Source: Verrucomicrobiaceae bacterium
GTDB taxonomy: Bacteria; Verrucomicrobiota; Verrucomicrobiia; Verrucomicrobiales; Verrucomicrobiaceae
Direction: 5' to 3'
DNA length: 64,000 nt
Assembly: GCA_016795485.1 (NCBI GenBank)
Contig: JAEUHM010000058.1
Location: 154,184 to 218,183 of the forward strand
This document shows, one piece after another, positions 46,001 through 55,284 of this stretch. Each line of letters opens with the position of its first letter. Position 1 is the stretch's first letter. A model generated the notes under the pieces. That model was not told the DNA's origin, did not search any database, and worked only from the letters and a program-made list of their open reading frames with translations. The position numbers were made by a program, and so were the translations under genes.

Positions 46001-49000
46001 AGGATGCGTCGTTTGATGTGGTCTATGGTGCTCACCAGTCGGGTTCACCCAACACAGCCTATCCTGTCACGAGCCTATCCGTTCAGCCTGATGGGAAGAT
46101 TTTGGTGGGTGGCCAGTTCACTGGGTTTAACAACGTGACGGCCAAAGGTTTGGTGCGACTGAACTCAAACGGCACCAATGACGCTTCGTTTGTCACCGCA
46201 ACGGGCGCTGGACTCACAGGCACGGTTGCTGGGGTGACGGAAGTTACTCGTATTGTCGTGCAGCCAGACGGAGGCATCGCCGTGGCTGGCTACTTTACGG
46301 CGGCGTCTGGAGCAACTGGCTTGAAGGGTTTGACCCGATATCTCTCCACAGGAGCAAGGGATACTGCGTTCAATGCGACCTTTTCGGATGCCGAGGGAGT
46401 CAATGCGGCTTTCTTGCGCCCGGACAATCGATTGCTGATTGGCTTATGGGATAGTGTGGATGGAACCAAGTTTGTCCGGAGTATTGCGACTGGCATAGGC
46501 ACGGGTAAAGCGGGGGAGATTCGTTTTGCTGCCGCATCTTCTTCTACCAGTGAGGGGTCTTCAGCTAGCGTTGTCGTTGAACGTGTTGGCGGATCCAAGG
46601 GACCCATCAGTGTCAACTGGCACAGCCTCAGCGGAACCGCACTAGAGGGCTCTGACTTTCCGCTACAAAGTGGTATATTGACATGGGCGGATGGCGATAG
46701 CGCGTCCAAGACGCTTCAAATCAGCACCACGGCCGATGCAGGTGTCGAATCCGCTGAGACATTTAGGGTGGCATTGTCAAACGCCTTGGGTGGTGCACTC
46801 ACAGGTGTGAACGGAGTCCACACGATTACGCTAAGTGACGCCCCGGCCAACCAGCCGCTCATTGGCTTCACAAGTTCGAGTAGCAATGCCGTTGAGGGTG
46901 CGGGAGTCATTCAAACGACAGTAGCGCTGTCAGGTCCGGCAGCTTCGGGACCTGTTTCCGCCAATCTCGCTGTGAGCGGAAGCGCCACTCTAGGGGCCGA
47001 CTACTCCCTTGGCAGTTCCACCGTCACGATTACGCCTCCTGCCACGACTGCCACGGTATCCATCACCGTTGCGGATGATATGGGTGTAGAGGGAAGTGAG
47101 GATCTGGTGCTAACTTTGACGAGTGTCACTGGTGGATTGGTGAACTCGCCACAAGCGACACACACCGTCTCGATTGCTGACAATGAAATCGCGGCTTCCA
47201 TCACTGATCCGCTTTCTGCGATTAAACGTGTAGGTGAAAGTGTGTCCTTTTCGGTGACAGCGACTGGTTCACCAGCTCCTACAATGCAGTGGTATAAAGA
47301 TGGGGTTCCGATCTCTGGAGAGACATCTACTGCCTTGAGCATCGCTGCGGTCTCGCTGAACGATGCGGGTGAGTTTCAGTGTGTTGCAAGTGTTGGATCT
47401 GAAACTTATCCGAGTGGAATAGCTCGTCTCGCAGTCGTTGACGTTTCTGCAGCTAGCCGTGCATTGAATATTGGAGGTTCCACGACTTTTACCGTCAATG
47501 CAACGGGTACGGGCGTCAGCTATCAATGGAAGAAGGGGACAACAACGCTCACGAACGGAAGTAAGTTCACCGGTGTCTCCACGAAGACCTTATCTCTGAA
47601 GTCTTTAGCGTCTGGTGATGCAGGCACCTACACTTGTACGGTGTCGACAGCAGCCGGCTCTGCATTGGGTGGTGACAATACTCTCAATTTAGTTACGGCA
47701 GCCCCCATTGTATCTCCGCCTGCCTCCCTTCCTCCTGCAAGAGTCGGCGCGTATTACGATCCTGATGGTGGTGGTGACGGCATAGCTATCCCGTTCAATA
47801 CCACGCCCAGCCGTTCACCGGCTACGTGGTCGCAAACCGGTCTGCCAGCCGGAATGAAGATAAACTCGGCTACTGGAGTCATTTCGGGTCGGCCCACCGT
47901 CTACAAAGCCACGCCTTACTCCGTGGTCATCACAGCAACCAACTCACGTGGTAAACACAGCATGCCAACCAGCATTCTCGTATCCCCGTTGCCTGCTCAC
48001 GCGGTTGGCAATTTCATCGGATTGCTGGACAAGCATGATCCTCTCAATAGTAGATTTGGCGGGCGCATCAAGTTCACGGTCACGAGCGCTGGTAGCTACA
48101 CAGGTTCACTAACGATGGGGCCTCGGGGTTATACCCTCACCGGCAACGTGATCTCATCTCAAAGCTCGGATATCGTCACTTCGACTGTAAACGCTACCCT
48201 GAAGGGTTGGCCTTCATTGCCAGTCAGCTTTACGATTGATGGCACAACAGGCAAGCTAACAAGCGGTTTCATTTCCGATGGCACCCACAGCATGACTTTC
48301 ACTGGATGGAAGCAGTTGCCCGCATCTGTGGCGCAACAAGGGTACTACACCTTGCATCTCTCTCCCCCGGTGAGCCCTTACAATGCTGAAACGATCCCGC
48401 AGGGAATCGGATTTGCTTCGTTCACGATTGGCGCGGGTGGCGGGGCATCTGTAGTTGGTCGTCTACCGGACACGACTTCCTTCACCTCGGCGGGTCATAT
48501 CTCGGAAACAGGTCAGTTGGTCATCTACAATAATCTCTACAGCCTGACTGGGTCACTTCATGGCATGGTCGGTGTCAATAACGATGGCACCTTGCAGACA
48601 AACTCACTGACCTGGCTAAGGGAGCCTCAGGCATCGACTGCCGCGAGAAGTTATCGCGGTGGCTTCAGCGCAGTTCCGCTGTTAATCAATGGTGGTCGTT
48701 ACTTGATGACGCTGTCAGGCAGTGTGAAGGCGGAGTTCACACCCTTTGACTGCGATATGCCACCTCCGTTGCCAGATGTTGAGGCGGTATTGAACTCCAA
48801 AGGTGTGCTAGGAAAGCCGATTACCAATTATCGCAAAACCACGCTCACCGTGAACTACGCTACAGGTGCTTTCAGTGGAACTTTCACTCTGGTAGACCCG
48901 AACCCGATGAATCCCTTGAAATACATCACTCGAACCCCAGGCACGGGCTTCTTCTATGGAATGATCGTGAGCGACCCTCTGGATGGACCGACCGGGTTGG

Positions 49001-49095
49001 GCCATTTCACATTACCAAGCCTACCCAGCCCGGCGTTTCCATCATCTTCAACGACTCTGATATACTCTGGGCGGGTGAAAGTCGACAACCCTTAG
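43057..49095 (+). CDS. Giant secreted metzincin-type metallopeptidase with Calx-beta, delta-60, Ig-like and He_PIG domains (2012 aa)
   Basis: GTG start with an N-terminal hydrophobic segment (LILSIISFIGWMLL) acting as signal peptide or anchor. After a propeptide-like region of about 270 residues comes a metzincin domain: AHEMLHTYGVRHANLW gives HExxHxxGxxH (H455, H459, H465), and SFDVMGEG supplies the Met-turn (M495). The pattern is closest to gametolysin (M11)-like peptidases. Then follow one Calx-beta domain, a run of delta-60 repeats with the signature LQPDGKILVGG (at least five), two more Calx-beta domains, two Ig-like domains, a He_PIG domain and a C-terminal beta module. It is probably a cell-surface or secreted protease. 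The upstream gene (lutB) is 66 nt away, with a promoter-like block between. Confidence 0.88.
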   Translation: MRTLRTSWLILSIISFIGWMLLHRAGDNCAPTNNVHPIEIGRAALANPYSDHRSVSTLKQVSDGPQALPSNTSSDERLEVLREFRAWVRSYALANPSQKALLVQKGAEIATRRSKVMSQLMRSDPEMALREALAESSRRVLPEEVLNVLEKPFSARGDLAVRAAVPRRGTKMSQPGLSRELSINGKVWQAYVYGRRLNDNTVYDTAVSGITLGKDAAVHADVVQVIDPNEIPVDAKVEPPVRLQSEHSVGEVQRVVRSGERYIPVCCAQHAQQVADTVRGIERGATPFLEAAGGNANTDTAPNFTASAHTQGAKSVLVIISDYSDKTGVPVDEDSGSAMNSSFLTNRLNTQVGPFINAVSYGATTIGSITVTPLIRVSGTLASYAKNNNPLGLKSAATTAATNAGYNPNNYDRVILVFADTLGISGNQWEWAGLADLGGKFIWNNGWFTLGTVAHEMLHTYGVRHANLWLPPAGSTNPVDLAGDSIEYGDSFDVMGEGPYNATTMPDHPNPWFLRRLGWLPASAVQSITTSGSYRLYRYDHTSASSANALSLYMDRDGTRQYWLGYRRKYLGHESHAAAGQGATLVWGYQNNTSSDLIDPSPLTDQLDSPIGVGSTFNDVAAGVSVQVTGQGGSAPNEYLDVQVTYQPRIVPHLTAVTVDEKAGSVALAVQRRSSSAGAVSVEYSTQTGTAGGSDFTATAGTLSWAAGDVSTKTITVPISADSSAEGTESFTVRLLNPSGCVLSHGNLITVKIADPGQQDSLYTHDELLGTVYDALVQPDGKAVVVGQFSAYGPVFSSGIVRLLEDGTVDPSFEQGEGANALPVACVTRQPDGKLLIGGKFTRIRGATRNYIARLNADGSLDTSFDAGTGPNVPGAAYSGINCITLQPDGKILVGGEFTTWSGSTRKCLVRLNSNGTLDSSFPNLSSLVEVFSSANGVRSIAICPSATAPHFSILVGGALRVTPANPGTKSGVIRLNPDGSKDASFDVVYGAHQSGSPNTAYPVTSLSVQPDGKILVGGQFTGFNNVTAKGLVRLNSNGTNDASFVTATGAGLTGTVAGVTEVTRIVVQPDGGIAVAGYFTAASGATGLKGLTRYLSTGARDTAFNATFSDAEGVNAAFLRPDNRLLIGLWDSVDGTKFVRSIATGIGTGKAGEIRFAAASSSTSEGSSASVVVERVGGSKGPISVNWHSLSGTALEGSDFPLQSGILTWADGDSASKTLQISTTADAGVESAETFRVALSNALGGALTGVNGVHTITLSDAPANQPLIGFTSSSSNAVEGAGVIQTTVALSGPAASGPVSANLAVSGSATLGADYSLGSSTVTITPPATTATVSITVADDMGVEGSEDLVLTLTSVTGGLVNSPQATHTVSIADNEIAASITDPLSAIKRVGESVSFSVTATGSPAPTMQWYKDGVPISGETSTALSIAAVSLNDAGEFQCVASVGSETYPSGIARLAVVDVSAASRALNIGGSTTFTVNATGTGVSYQWKKGTTTLTNGSKFTGVSTKTLSLKSLASGDAGTYTCTVSTAAGSALGGDNTLNLVTAAPIVSPPASLPPARVGAYYDPDGGGDGIAIPFNTTPSRSPATWSQTGLPAGMKINSATGVISGRPTVYKATPYSVVITATNSRGKHSMPTSILVSPLPAHAVGNFIGLLDKHDPLNSRFGGRIKFTVTSAGSYTGSLTMGPRGYTLTGNVISSQSSDIVTSTVNATLKGWPSLPVSFTIDGTTGKLTSGFISDGTHSMTFTGWKQLPASVAQQGYYTLHLSPPVSPYNAETIPQGIGFASFTIGAGGGASVVGRLPDTTSFTSAGHISETGQLVIYNNLYSLTGSLHGMVGVNNDGTLQTNSLTWLREPQASTAARSYRGGFSAVPLLINGGRYLMTLSGSVKAEFTPFDCDMPPPLPDVEAVLNSKGVLGKPITNYRKTTLTVNYATGAFSGTFTLVDPNPMNPLKYITRTPGTGFFYGMIVSDPLDGPTGLGHFTLPSLPSPAFPSSSTTLIYSGRVKVDNP

Positions 49096-49102
49096 CGTTG
49101 CA

Positions 49103-51847
49103 TCAGCGCTGGATAACACTGATCTCAAGGTCTGATCCCAATTTTTTAAGCACCTGGGTGTCTGTCACTTTCTGACGATCCATGGTCTGCACATAGATCG
49201 CATCAATCGCTACACCGCGCTCCGTGCTGATTCGTGCATGAGTCACATTCAGCTTCAGTGCCCCAATGACGCGAAACACGTCGTACAATAGACCGATGCG
49301 GTCGATGGCCTGGATCTCCACAACGGTGTTGTCGTCAGATATGCGATTGTTTAGATAAACCCACTGCGGGATTTGAGTTGCGAGGGCCGCGTTGGTCTTC
49401 TGAACTTGGCGTATAGCTTTGATCTTGTGTGTGAAGTGGAAGTCTTCGGTCATCAGCGCTTCTTCGAGCGCCGTCTGGACCCTTTTTCGCGAAGACTCTT
49501 GGCTGACAGGTGCAAAGTTTTGCGTACTCACGCGAAAAACATCCAGGACGAGACCATCCGTTCGTTTGTAGAAGTCTGCAGAGATGATGGACAGATTTTC
49601 CGTAGCGAGCGCACCGGCACATCGGCCTAGCAACAGACGGCGATCTTTTCCTGCTACGACAAACTTGGAGCAACCTTCTGCTGGCTTATCTTCCCATGAA
49701 AAGGCTGGCATCTCTGGCCGTGCTGCCTCCCGATATTTGCGGAAGAGCCTAAGGTGATTGGCGATGGTGCTTGGCTTGCGGAAATTGAAATAGGCGCGCG
49801 GCATGGTTTCAAAATGCACGTCCACTTCGGCCGCATAGCTCTTGTCCAACTCACCTAGAACACGTTTCTTCAGGTCATCGAGCGGCACGGTAGCTCGTTC
49901 CATGAAATCGGATGGCGAATGAAGATAGCGTACCGTGTTCTGGTACAAGTTCTTGATCGACATGTCTTTGAAACTAGTCCAACCACTAGCTCCCACGCCT
50001 TTACAGTCGGCCATTGTCATCACCGTTAATGCATCCAAGTTCTCCCGAGTGCGCACAATGTTGGCAAACTCAGCGACAACCTTTGGATCGTCTGGATCCT
50101 TCTTGGTGGCCGTGTAGAACATCTGAAGATGGTTGTCCACGAGGAACAAAAGTCTTGCCCTTCGGTCACCTTTGATTTGCAGGCGGCGGCAGACTTTGTC
50201 GGCCAACATCGTCGACTGATCTGCGTGAGTTGCCTTATTGGCCGCGCGGCCAGTGTCATGCATGATCAAGGCTAAATACAGTACCGCCGGGTCATGGAGT
50301 TCACGAAAGATCCTCTGGTAGAACTCGAGACCTGGTTGGTCCTCTCCTGCCAACTCATCCAGGTAATCAATGCACCTCAACGTGTGCTCGTCTGCAGCGT
50401 AGGAATGAAAGAACTCATGCTGCACACGGCAGGTGAGGGCACCAAACTCAGGCAGATACTTGCCGAGGAAATCGCAGCGATGCATCTGCCGCAACACACG
50501 TGCTACATCACCTTTGTGTTCAAGGATGGCCTCAAAGGTCTCTCGTGGTGCCTTGTGGTAGCGGAACTCAGCGTTTACAAGTGAGGTATTGCAAACGAGG
50601 TCGAAAACATCGGGCGCGAGCCGCAAGTGACGCTGCTGCGTGTGCATGAACAAGCGCATCATGCGGGTCGGGTCTTCTTTGAACCAGTTCGGACTCTCCA
50701 CGAAGATGCGACCATGCTTGCTGTAGAAACCGTCGAAATGTTCTACCTTGGCTTGGGCTGACTTTTTCTTCCGTGGAGTAAACGTCCTTAGCAGTGCAGT
50801 AGCGATGCTTCCTGTTTCGCGCTCACCCTTCTCAAGCACCTCAATATTGAACCGATCCATTACCTTGGACGACTGACGGAGGACGTTGCGAACGTGAACG
50901 TAGTAATCGTGCATGAATGCTTCAATGCGCTCGGTCATCAGCTTGCCTTTGTAGCCCAGTTTGGTGGCTATTGGGCCTTGAAGCTGAAGCGTGAGTACAT
51001 CTTGATCACGTCCTTCATGGTAGTGAAGCTCGTTGCGGACTCTGAGGAGAAAGTCATACGCACGCCGCAGTTCATTCCACCCTCTACGGTCAAGAATGTC
51101 CCGCTTCTCGAGTTCACGCAGATCGGTGATGCGTAGATTGGCAAAGGCCACCCAGATGAGGTTCTGGTAATCCCGTAAGCCACCACATCCTTCCTTAACG
51201 TTAGGTGTCTGAACAAAGGGTGTGTTCTCGAACTTCTTGTGTCGCTTGGCGAGCTCTTCCAGTTGCGCGAGAATGAAGTCATTCTCTTTGCCCGCGATGC
51301 ACTTTTTCACGAAGTTTGCCTGGAACTCCTTGTAGATCTCAGTGGAGCCAGCCAAGTAACGAGTCGTGATCAGGGTCGTCTTTGTGGGATTGTCGTTATT
51401 CGCAAACTCCAGCCTTCCTTTGACGGAGTCAGTCGCGTATCCCACCTCGAATCCGAGGTCGTCGAGGAACAGATTGCACTCATTGACGAAGCGCACCTCA
51501 TTGGAACCACTTACCAGGCACTTCGGTGGCATCAGATAGGTAATGTCCAGGTCTGAGTGCCGATTCATCACGCCGCGCGCATAGCCCCCGGTGGCCATGA
51601 TGAGAAGATTCAGTGGCTTCTTCACCGGAACCTCCATGACCTTGGGTAGGTCCTTGAAGACATTCTTCACGATGAAGTCGATCATGTTAGTGCGCTCCTG
51701 GCACGCCTTCATGCCCTCCGTCGTGCTGCGGTGGGTGAACAACACAGCTGCTTCAGCGACTTTGAGGAAGCTCTTGTAGGCTTTTAGCATCTCACCACGC
51801 GATGCTGGCCCGTCTTCTTCACGAATGATGCTCTTGGGCAACCTCAT
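49103..51847 (-). CDS. glnD: PII uridylyltransferase/uridylyl-removing enzyme
   Basis: The 914-aa protein has all GlnD domains in order: a nucleotidyltransferase domain with MATGGYARGVMNRHSDLDI (the second position of the usual G-x-G-R is altered, but the S-D-x-D metal motif is intact), a helical linker, an HD phosphohydrolase domain with HSYAADEHTLR and LIMHDTGRAA, and two C-terminal ACT domains (RRLLLGRCAGALATENLSI and AIDRIGLLYDVFRVIGALKL). GlnD uridylylates PII when nitrogen is limiting and removes UMP when glutamine is high. The gene starts 2 nt after the apt stop, so they form an operon. No PII (glnB/glnK) gene is in the window. Confidence 0.95.
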   Translation of the reverse strand: MRLPKSIIREEDGPASRGEMLKAYKSFLKVAEAAVLFTHRSTTEGMKACQERTNMIDFIVKNVFKDLPKVMEVPVKKPLNLLIMATGGYARGVMNRHSDLDITYLMPPKCLVSGSNEVRFVNECNLFLDDLGFEVGYATDSVKGRLEFANNDNPTKTTLITTRYLAGSTEIYKEFQANFVKKCIAGKENDFILAQLEELAKRHKKFENTPFVQTPNVKEGCGGLRDYQNLIWVAFANLRITDLRELEKRDILDRRGWNELRRAYDFLLRVRNELHYHEGRDQDVLTLQLQGPIATKLGYKGKLMTERIEAFMHDYYVHVRNVLRQSSKVMDRFNIEVLEKGERETGSIATALLRTFTPRKKKSAQAKVEHFDGFYSKHGRIFVESPNWFKEDPTRMMRLFMHTQQRHLRLAPDVFDLVCNTSLVNAEFRYHKAPRETFEAILEHKGDVARVLRQMHRCDFLGKYLPEFGALTCRVQHEFFHSYAADEHTLRCIDYLDELAGEDQPGLEFYQRIFRELHDPAVLYLALIMHDTGRAANKATHADQSTMLADKVCRRLQIKGDRRARLLFLVDNHLQMFYTATKKDPDDPKVVAEFANIVRTRENLDALTVMTMADCKGVGASGWTSFKDMSIKNLYQNTVRYLHSPSDFMERATVPLDDLKKRVLGELDKSYAAEVDVHFETMPRAYFNFRKPSTIANHLRLFRKYREAARPEMPAFSWEDKPAEGCSKFVVAGKDRRLLLGRCAGALATENLSIISADFYKRTDGLVLDVFRVSTQNFAPVSQESSRKRVQTALEEALMTEDFHFTHKIKAIRQVQKTNAALATQIPQWVYLNNRISDDNTVVEIQAIDRIGLLYDVFRVIGALKLNVTHARISTERGVAIDAIYVQTMDRQKVTDTQVLKKLGSDLEISVIQR

Positions 51848-51849
51848 GG

Positions 51850-52383
51850 TCAGTAGTGCAGCAGGGAGTGGACTGGGCCGTGATGAGCGATCTTGCTGCG
51901 ACCATTCAAGAAACCAAGCTCAATAAAAAACACCGAGCCGAGTAGATTGCCGCCAGATTTCTCGATGAGTTCGAGCACCGCTCCAGCCGTGCCTCCAGTG
52001 GCCAGGAGGTCGTCTGCCAGAATGACATTCTCACCTGGTTCAATGGCGTCCAAATGCAGTTCGATGGAGTTGGTGCCGTATTCTAGGCTGTAGTCGACCC
52101 CGATGGTCTTCCAAGGAAGCTTGCCTTTTTTACGAGCTGGAATGAACCCAGTGTGCAACCGGGCGGCCAGCATTGCTCCAAAGATGAATCCCCGAGCATC
52201 AATGCCTACTACCTTGTCTACTTTCTGTCCGTAGAATGCGTGCGCCATGCCGTCGATCGCCATTTGGAGCAGGCGGGCGTCTGCGAGGACTGGGGTGATA
52301 TCTTTGAATAAGATTCCGGGCTGGGGAAAGTCCGCTACGTCACGGACGGCGGAACGAAGCTGTGAAGTGGGCGATTCAACCAT
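51850..52383 (-). CDS. apt: Adenine phosphoribosyltransferase
   Basis: The 177-aa sequence has the Apt pattern: FPQPGILFKDITPVLADA near the N-terminus, VVGIDARGFIFGAMLAARL, PARKKGKLPWKT, YGTNSIELHLDAI and the PRPP-binding motif VILADDLLATGGTAGA. The enzyme joins adenine with PRPP to make AMP and is cytosolic. It lies 2 nt upstream of glnD on the same strand. The start is next to the start region of the divergent ccsA/hemX-like gene, and about 80 nt separate the two preferred starts. Confidence 0.95.
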   Translation of the reverse strand: MVESPTSQLRSAVRDVADFPQPGILFKDITPVLADARLLQMAIDGMAHAFYGQKVDKVVGIDARGFIFGAMLAARLHTGFIPARKKGKLPWKTIGVDYSLEYGTNSIELHLDAIEPGENVILADDLLATGGTAGAVLELIEKSGGNLLGSVFFIELGFLNGRSKIAHHGPVHSLLHY

Positions 52384-52463
52384 TTGGCGAGAGAGAAATT
52401 GAAGCTATGATCATTGACGGGCCAGGGCGGAGTGCAATCCCTCCTGGCACATTATTTTTCTCC

Positions 52464-53240
52464 ATGTCCTTCGACCGGCTTCTTCTTCTACTGGCCACCC
52501 TGGCTTTCCTAGGGGCCTTGGGCCATGCCGTGGTGGCATTGCGGAAGGGCCAGTGGAAAGAGAGTCGCTGGCACTGGCTACCCATGGCAGCTGGTTTTGC
52601 CCTTCAGTGTGGATTCCTCTATTTGCGCGGCCAGGATCATGGGCGGTGCCCCATGACCAGCCTGTTTGAGGTGCTTGTGTTTACGGGTTGGTCTGTTGTG
52701 CTGCTGTATCTGGTGGTCGGACCTGCTTACCGTCTTTCCTTGCTGGGAGCGTTCACCGCCCCGGTGGTGGCAGTGATGCAAGGGACGGCCCTTTTGCTCC
52801 TCCCAGACCCGCCTTCACCCAAAATCGCTCCCAATCCGTGGCTGGAGACTCACGCCGCTCTTGCTTTGATCGCTTATGCAGCATTTGCGCTCGCTTGTGT
52901 GACGGGTGTCATGCATCTGGTTCAAGCGAGATTGCTCAAGAAGCATCGCATTCGGGCTCTTTTTCATCAGCTGCCGCCTATTTCAGATCTTGCCAAAGCG
53001 ATCCGTAGGCTGGCAGCTTTCGGATTGTTGCTTCTGTCACTCGCGTTGCTTTCAGCCGTTCCTCTGGGCACCTCCATTTCTGGTGCAAAGTTAACCAGTA
53101 CCTGGATGGTTTGGATGCTTTACGCGATCCTCAATTTCCTCATGTGGCGTCACGTGGTGTCTGCACGGGTGATCTCCTGGATGGCGGTTGGTGGCTTCGT
53201 CGTTCCGTTGGTGTCGTTGTGGATTGTGTCTGTAAAATGA
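52464..53240 (+). CDS. Cytochrome c assembly (CcsA/HemX-like) membrane protein
   Basis: ATG at 52464 (MSFDRLLLLLATLAFLGALG) is preferred; in-frame ATGs at 52407 and 52362 would place the start very close to, or overlapping, the divergent apt start. About eight hydrophobic segments are visible, with ETHAALALIAYAAFALACV and LLLLSLALLSAVPLGTSI typical of the CcsA/CcmC/HemX superfamily. Members handle haem during cytochrome c assembly, or, as HemX, sit upstream of hemA and influence glutamyl-tRNA reductase level. The stop overlaps the hemA start by four bases (ATGA at 53237-53240), so the HemX-like role fits this position. No signal peptide is needed. Confidence 0.85.
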   Translation: MSFDRLLLLLATLAFLGALGHAVVALRKGQWKESRWHWLPMAAGFALQCGFLYLRGQDHGRCPMTSLFEVLVFTGWSVVLLYLVVGPAYRLSLLGAFTAPVVAVMQGTALLLLPDPPSPKIAPNPWLETHAALALIAYAAFALACVTGVMHLVQARLLKKHRIRALFHQLPPISDLAKAIRRLAAFGLLLLSLALLSAVPLGTSISGAKLTSTWMVWMLYAILNFLMWRHVVSARVISWMAVGGFVVPLVSLWIVSVK

Positions 53241-54310
53241 GGATGGAGACCAACGAAGAGCGCCAGATTTTGTGTTTGGGGGTGAATCATCGCACCACTC
53301 CTGTTGAGGTGCGTGAGCGCGTGGCGTTTCCAGAAGCGAAACTGCCCGAGGCGCTTGAAACGCTCAAGTCACGGGATGGCATAACGGAAGCCGTTGTCAT
53401 CTCCACCTGCAATCGCGTTGAGCTTTACACATCGCTCGATGTCAATGAACCCGCAGGGCATGAACAGATGCGCCAATACTTGGTGGACCGTTTTGGCCTG
53501 ACGGACGAACACGCGGAAGCCCTTGTCTGCTACAAGCTCAGTGGCGTGGAGACCGCCCGCCACCTCTTCAGAGTCGTGAGTGGACTGGACAGCATGGTGC
53601 TCGGCGAGACAGAGATATTTGGGCAGGTAAAGCAGGCCTACAAAGTGGCGCTTGAGGCCGGTGCTACGGGAAAGGACCTCAACAAGCTTTTTCAGCGCGC
53701 ATTCAATGTCGGAAAAAAGGTGCGCGAGCATACGGCGATCCAGCGCGGCTCGACTTCCATCGGGAGTGTTGCTGTCGAGCTGGCAGAGAAGGTCTTCGGT
53801 CAGCTCAAATCATGCCGCGTGATGCTAATCGGTGCGGGTGAGATGAGCCGCACCTGTGCACAGAGCCTCGTTTCTCGTGGCGCGTCCAGCCTCATTGTCT
53901 CCAACCGCTCCTACGACAAGGCAGTGGAACTCGCTCAGCAAATGAACGGCAGGGCCATGAAGTTCGACGAGTGGGAAAAAGCACTGCATGAAGTCGACAT
54001 CATCATTTCTTCCACATCCGCACCGCATTTTGTGATCTTGCCGGAAATGATTCAGAAAGCCATGAAGTCTCGCCGCGGACATCCCCTCTTCCTTATCGAC
54101 ATCGCGGTGCCTCGTGACATCGACCCTCGGGTCAATGAGATTGAGGATGCGTATCTCTACGACATTGATGCCCTCTCAGCTATCGCTGAGGACAATCGCC
54201 GTAAACGCGAAATGGAGATTCAGGTGGGTGAGCAGATCATTGAAGAGCAGTTGGTGAAGTTTGGGCTTGCAGGTATGCCTGTGCGCGGTGCAAGAGAGGC
54301 GCAGGCATGA
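53237..54310 (+). CDS. hemA: Glutamyl-tRNA reductase
   Basis: The start is ATG at 53237, overlapping the ccsA/hemX-like stop; the frame is open further upstream but that part lies inside the preceding gene. The 357-aa protein has CLGVNHRTTPVEVRERVAF at the N-terminus, catalytic cysteine in VISTCNRVELY, the RVVSGLDSMVLGETEIFGQV block and an NADPH-binding VMLIGAGEMSRTCAQSL. It ends slightly shorter than E. coli HemA. It reduces glutamyl-tRNA to glutamate-1-semialdehyde, the first committed step of tetrapyrrole synthesis. Its stop overlaps the hemC start (ATGA at 54307-54310), so the haem genes are translationally coupled. Confidence 0.96.
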   Translation: MRMETNEERQILCLGVNHRTTPVEVRERVAFPEAKLPEALETLKSRDGITEAVVISTCNRVELYTSLDVNEPAGHEQMRQYLVDRFGLTDEHAEALVCYKLSGVETARHLFRVVSGLDSMVLGETEIFGQVKQAYKVALEAGATGKDLNKLFQRAFNVGKKVREHTAIQRGSTSIGSVAVELAEKVFGQLKSCRVMLIGAGEMSRTCAQSLVSRGASSLIVSNRSYDKAVELAQQMNGRAMKFDEWEKALHEVDIIISSTSAPHFVILPEMIQKAMKSRRGHPLFLIDIAVPRDIDPRVNEIEDAYLYDIDALSAIAEDNRRKREMEIQVGEQIIEEQLVKFGLAGMPVRGAREAQA

Positions 54311-55266
54311 TTTTACTTTCTTCCATCAATCTCGGCACGCGCGGCAGTGAACTTGCCCTGACTCAAACCGAGATCGTCACAGGGCTTCTCAAGAAGGCCT
54401 ACCCTATGCTTGAAGTCGTGCGCACGATCATCACCACCACCGGAGATCGTAGACAAGACCTGCGGTTGGCGGATGTAGCGGCTTCTTCTGGTGGAGTGGT
54501 AGACAAAGGCATCTTCATCAAAGAACTCGAAGTTGCGCTGGAGGAAACGCGTGTCGATGCGGCGGTTCACAGTCTGAAGGACATGCCATCAGAGTTGGAG
54601 TCGCATTTTTCTCTCACTGCTGTGTTGCCACGAGCTCGCATCGAAGATGTTCTCATCAGCAGACAGCCAATTACTGGCATCAATGATCTTCCAAGAAAGG
54701 CCACTGTCGGCACAAGTAGCGTGCGTCGAGCTCGGCAATTGAAATGGCTCCGGCCAGACATCAAGATCGTGGAGATCCGCGGCAATGTGCCAACTCGTGT
54801 TCGCAAAGTTATGGGCGAGGCACCACTGGATGCGGTAATGCTCGCTGCTGCTGGTCTGGATCGCCTTGGGTTGCTCAGCGAGGATGGCCACAGCGTTACC
54901 TTGGATGGACAATCTCTCCCCGCAGTCGTTCTTGCGCCGACTGAGTTCCTTCCTGCTGCAGGGCAGGGGGCCATCGCCATTCAGACTCTCGCCCGTCGTG
55001 GCGATATATATGACGCGATTCGGCCGCTCAATGATGAAGTCACCTACGGGCGTGTGTTGGCTGAGCGTCAGTTTCTCAATCTGCTCGGTGCTGGTTGCCA
55101 GACGCCTGTGGGCGTTCACACCTGGATTGACGGCAGCAGCATGCACATGAAAGTTCGTTTGTTTGATGAGTCGAGAGAAGATCGGCCACCGCAAGAAGTC
55201 GAGGCCAGTGCGGCTTCTGCTTCTCCACTGACTCTCGCAAAGAAAGTCATCGCCAAGCTGAGGTGA
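54307..55266 (+). CDS. hemC: Porphobilinogen deaminase (hydroxymethylbilane synthase)
   Basis: The 319-aa protein has the HemC signatures: LGTRGSELALTQTE at the N-terminus, ITTTGDRRQD, the substrate-binding VDAAVHSLKDMPSEL, TVGTSSVRRARQLKWLRPD, EIRGNVPTRVRKV and the cofactor-cysteine region LLGAGCQTPVGVH. It polymerises four porphobilinogens to hydroxymethylbilane with a dipyrromethane cofactor bound to that cysteine. Cytosolic. It overlaps hemA by 4 nt; the next gene (TPR lipoprotein) starts 18 nt downstream. No hemD or hemB follows in this window. Confidence 0.96.
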   Translation: MILLSSINLGTRGSELALTQTEIVTGLLKKAYPMLEVVRTIITTTGDRRQDLRLADVAASSGGVVDKGIFIKELEVALEETRVDAAVHSLKDMPSELESHFSLTAVLPRARIEDVLISRQPITGINDLPRKATVGTSSVRRARQLKWLRPDIKIVEIRGNVPTRVRKVMGEAPLDAVMLAAAGLDRLGLLSEDGHSVTLDGQSLPAVVLAPTEFLPAAGQGAIAIQTLARRGDIYDAIRPLNDEVTYGRVLAERQFLNLLGAGCQTPVGVHTWIDGSSMHMKVRLFDESREDRPPQEVEASAASASPLTLAKKVIAKLR

Positions 55267-55284
55267 ACAGCGGATGATGAGCGT

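Noticed and set aside
45380..46500. Regularly spaced repeats that might be a CRISPR array
   Set aside because: They are protein-level delta-60 repeats (QPDGKILVGG) in an open reading frame with variable DNA sequence; no direct repeats with unique spacers.
53111..53236. Longer N-terminus for hemA
   Set aside because: The extra 42 residues lie within the ccsA/hemX-like gene, and standard HemA begins close to the CLGVNHRT motif, so the start overlapping ATGA at 53237 is better.
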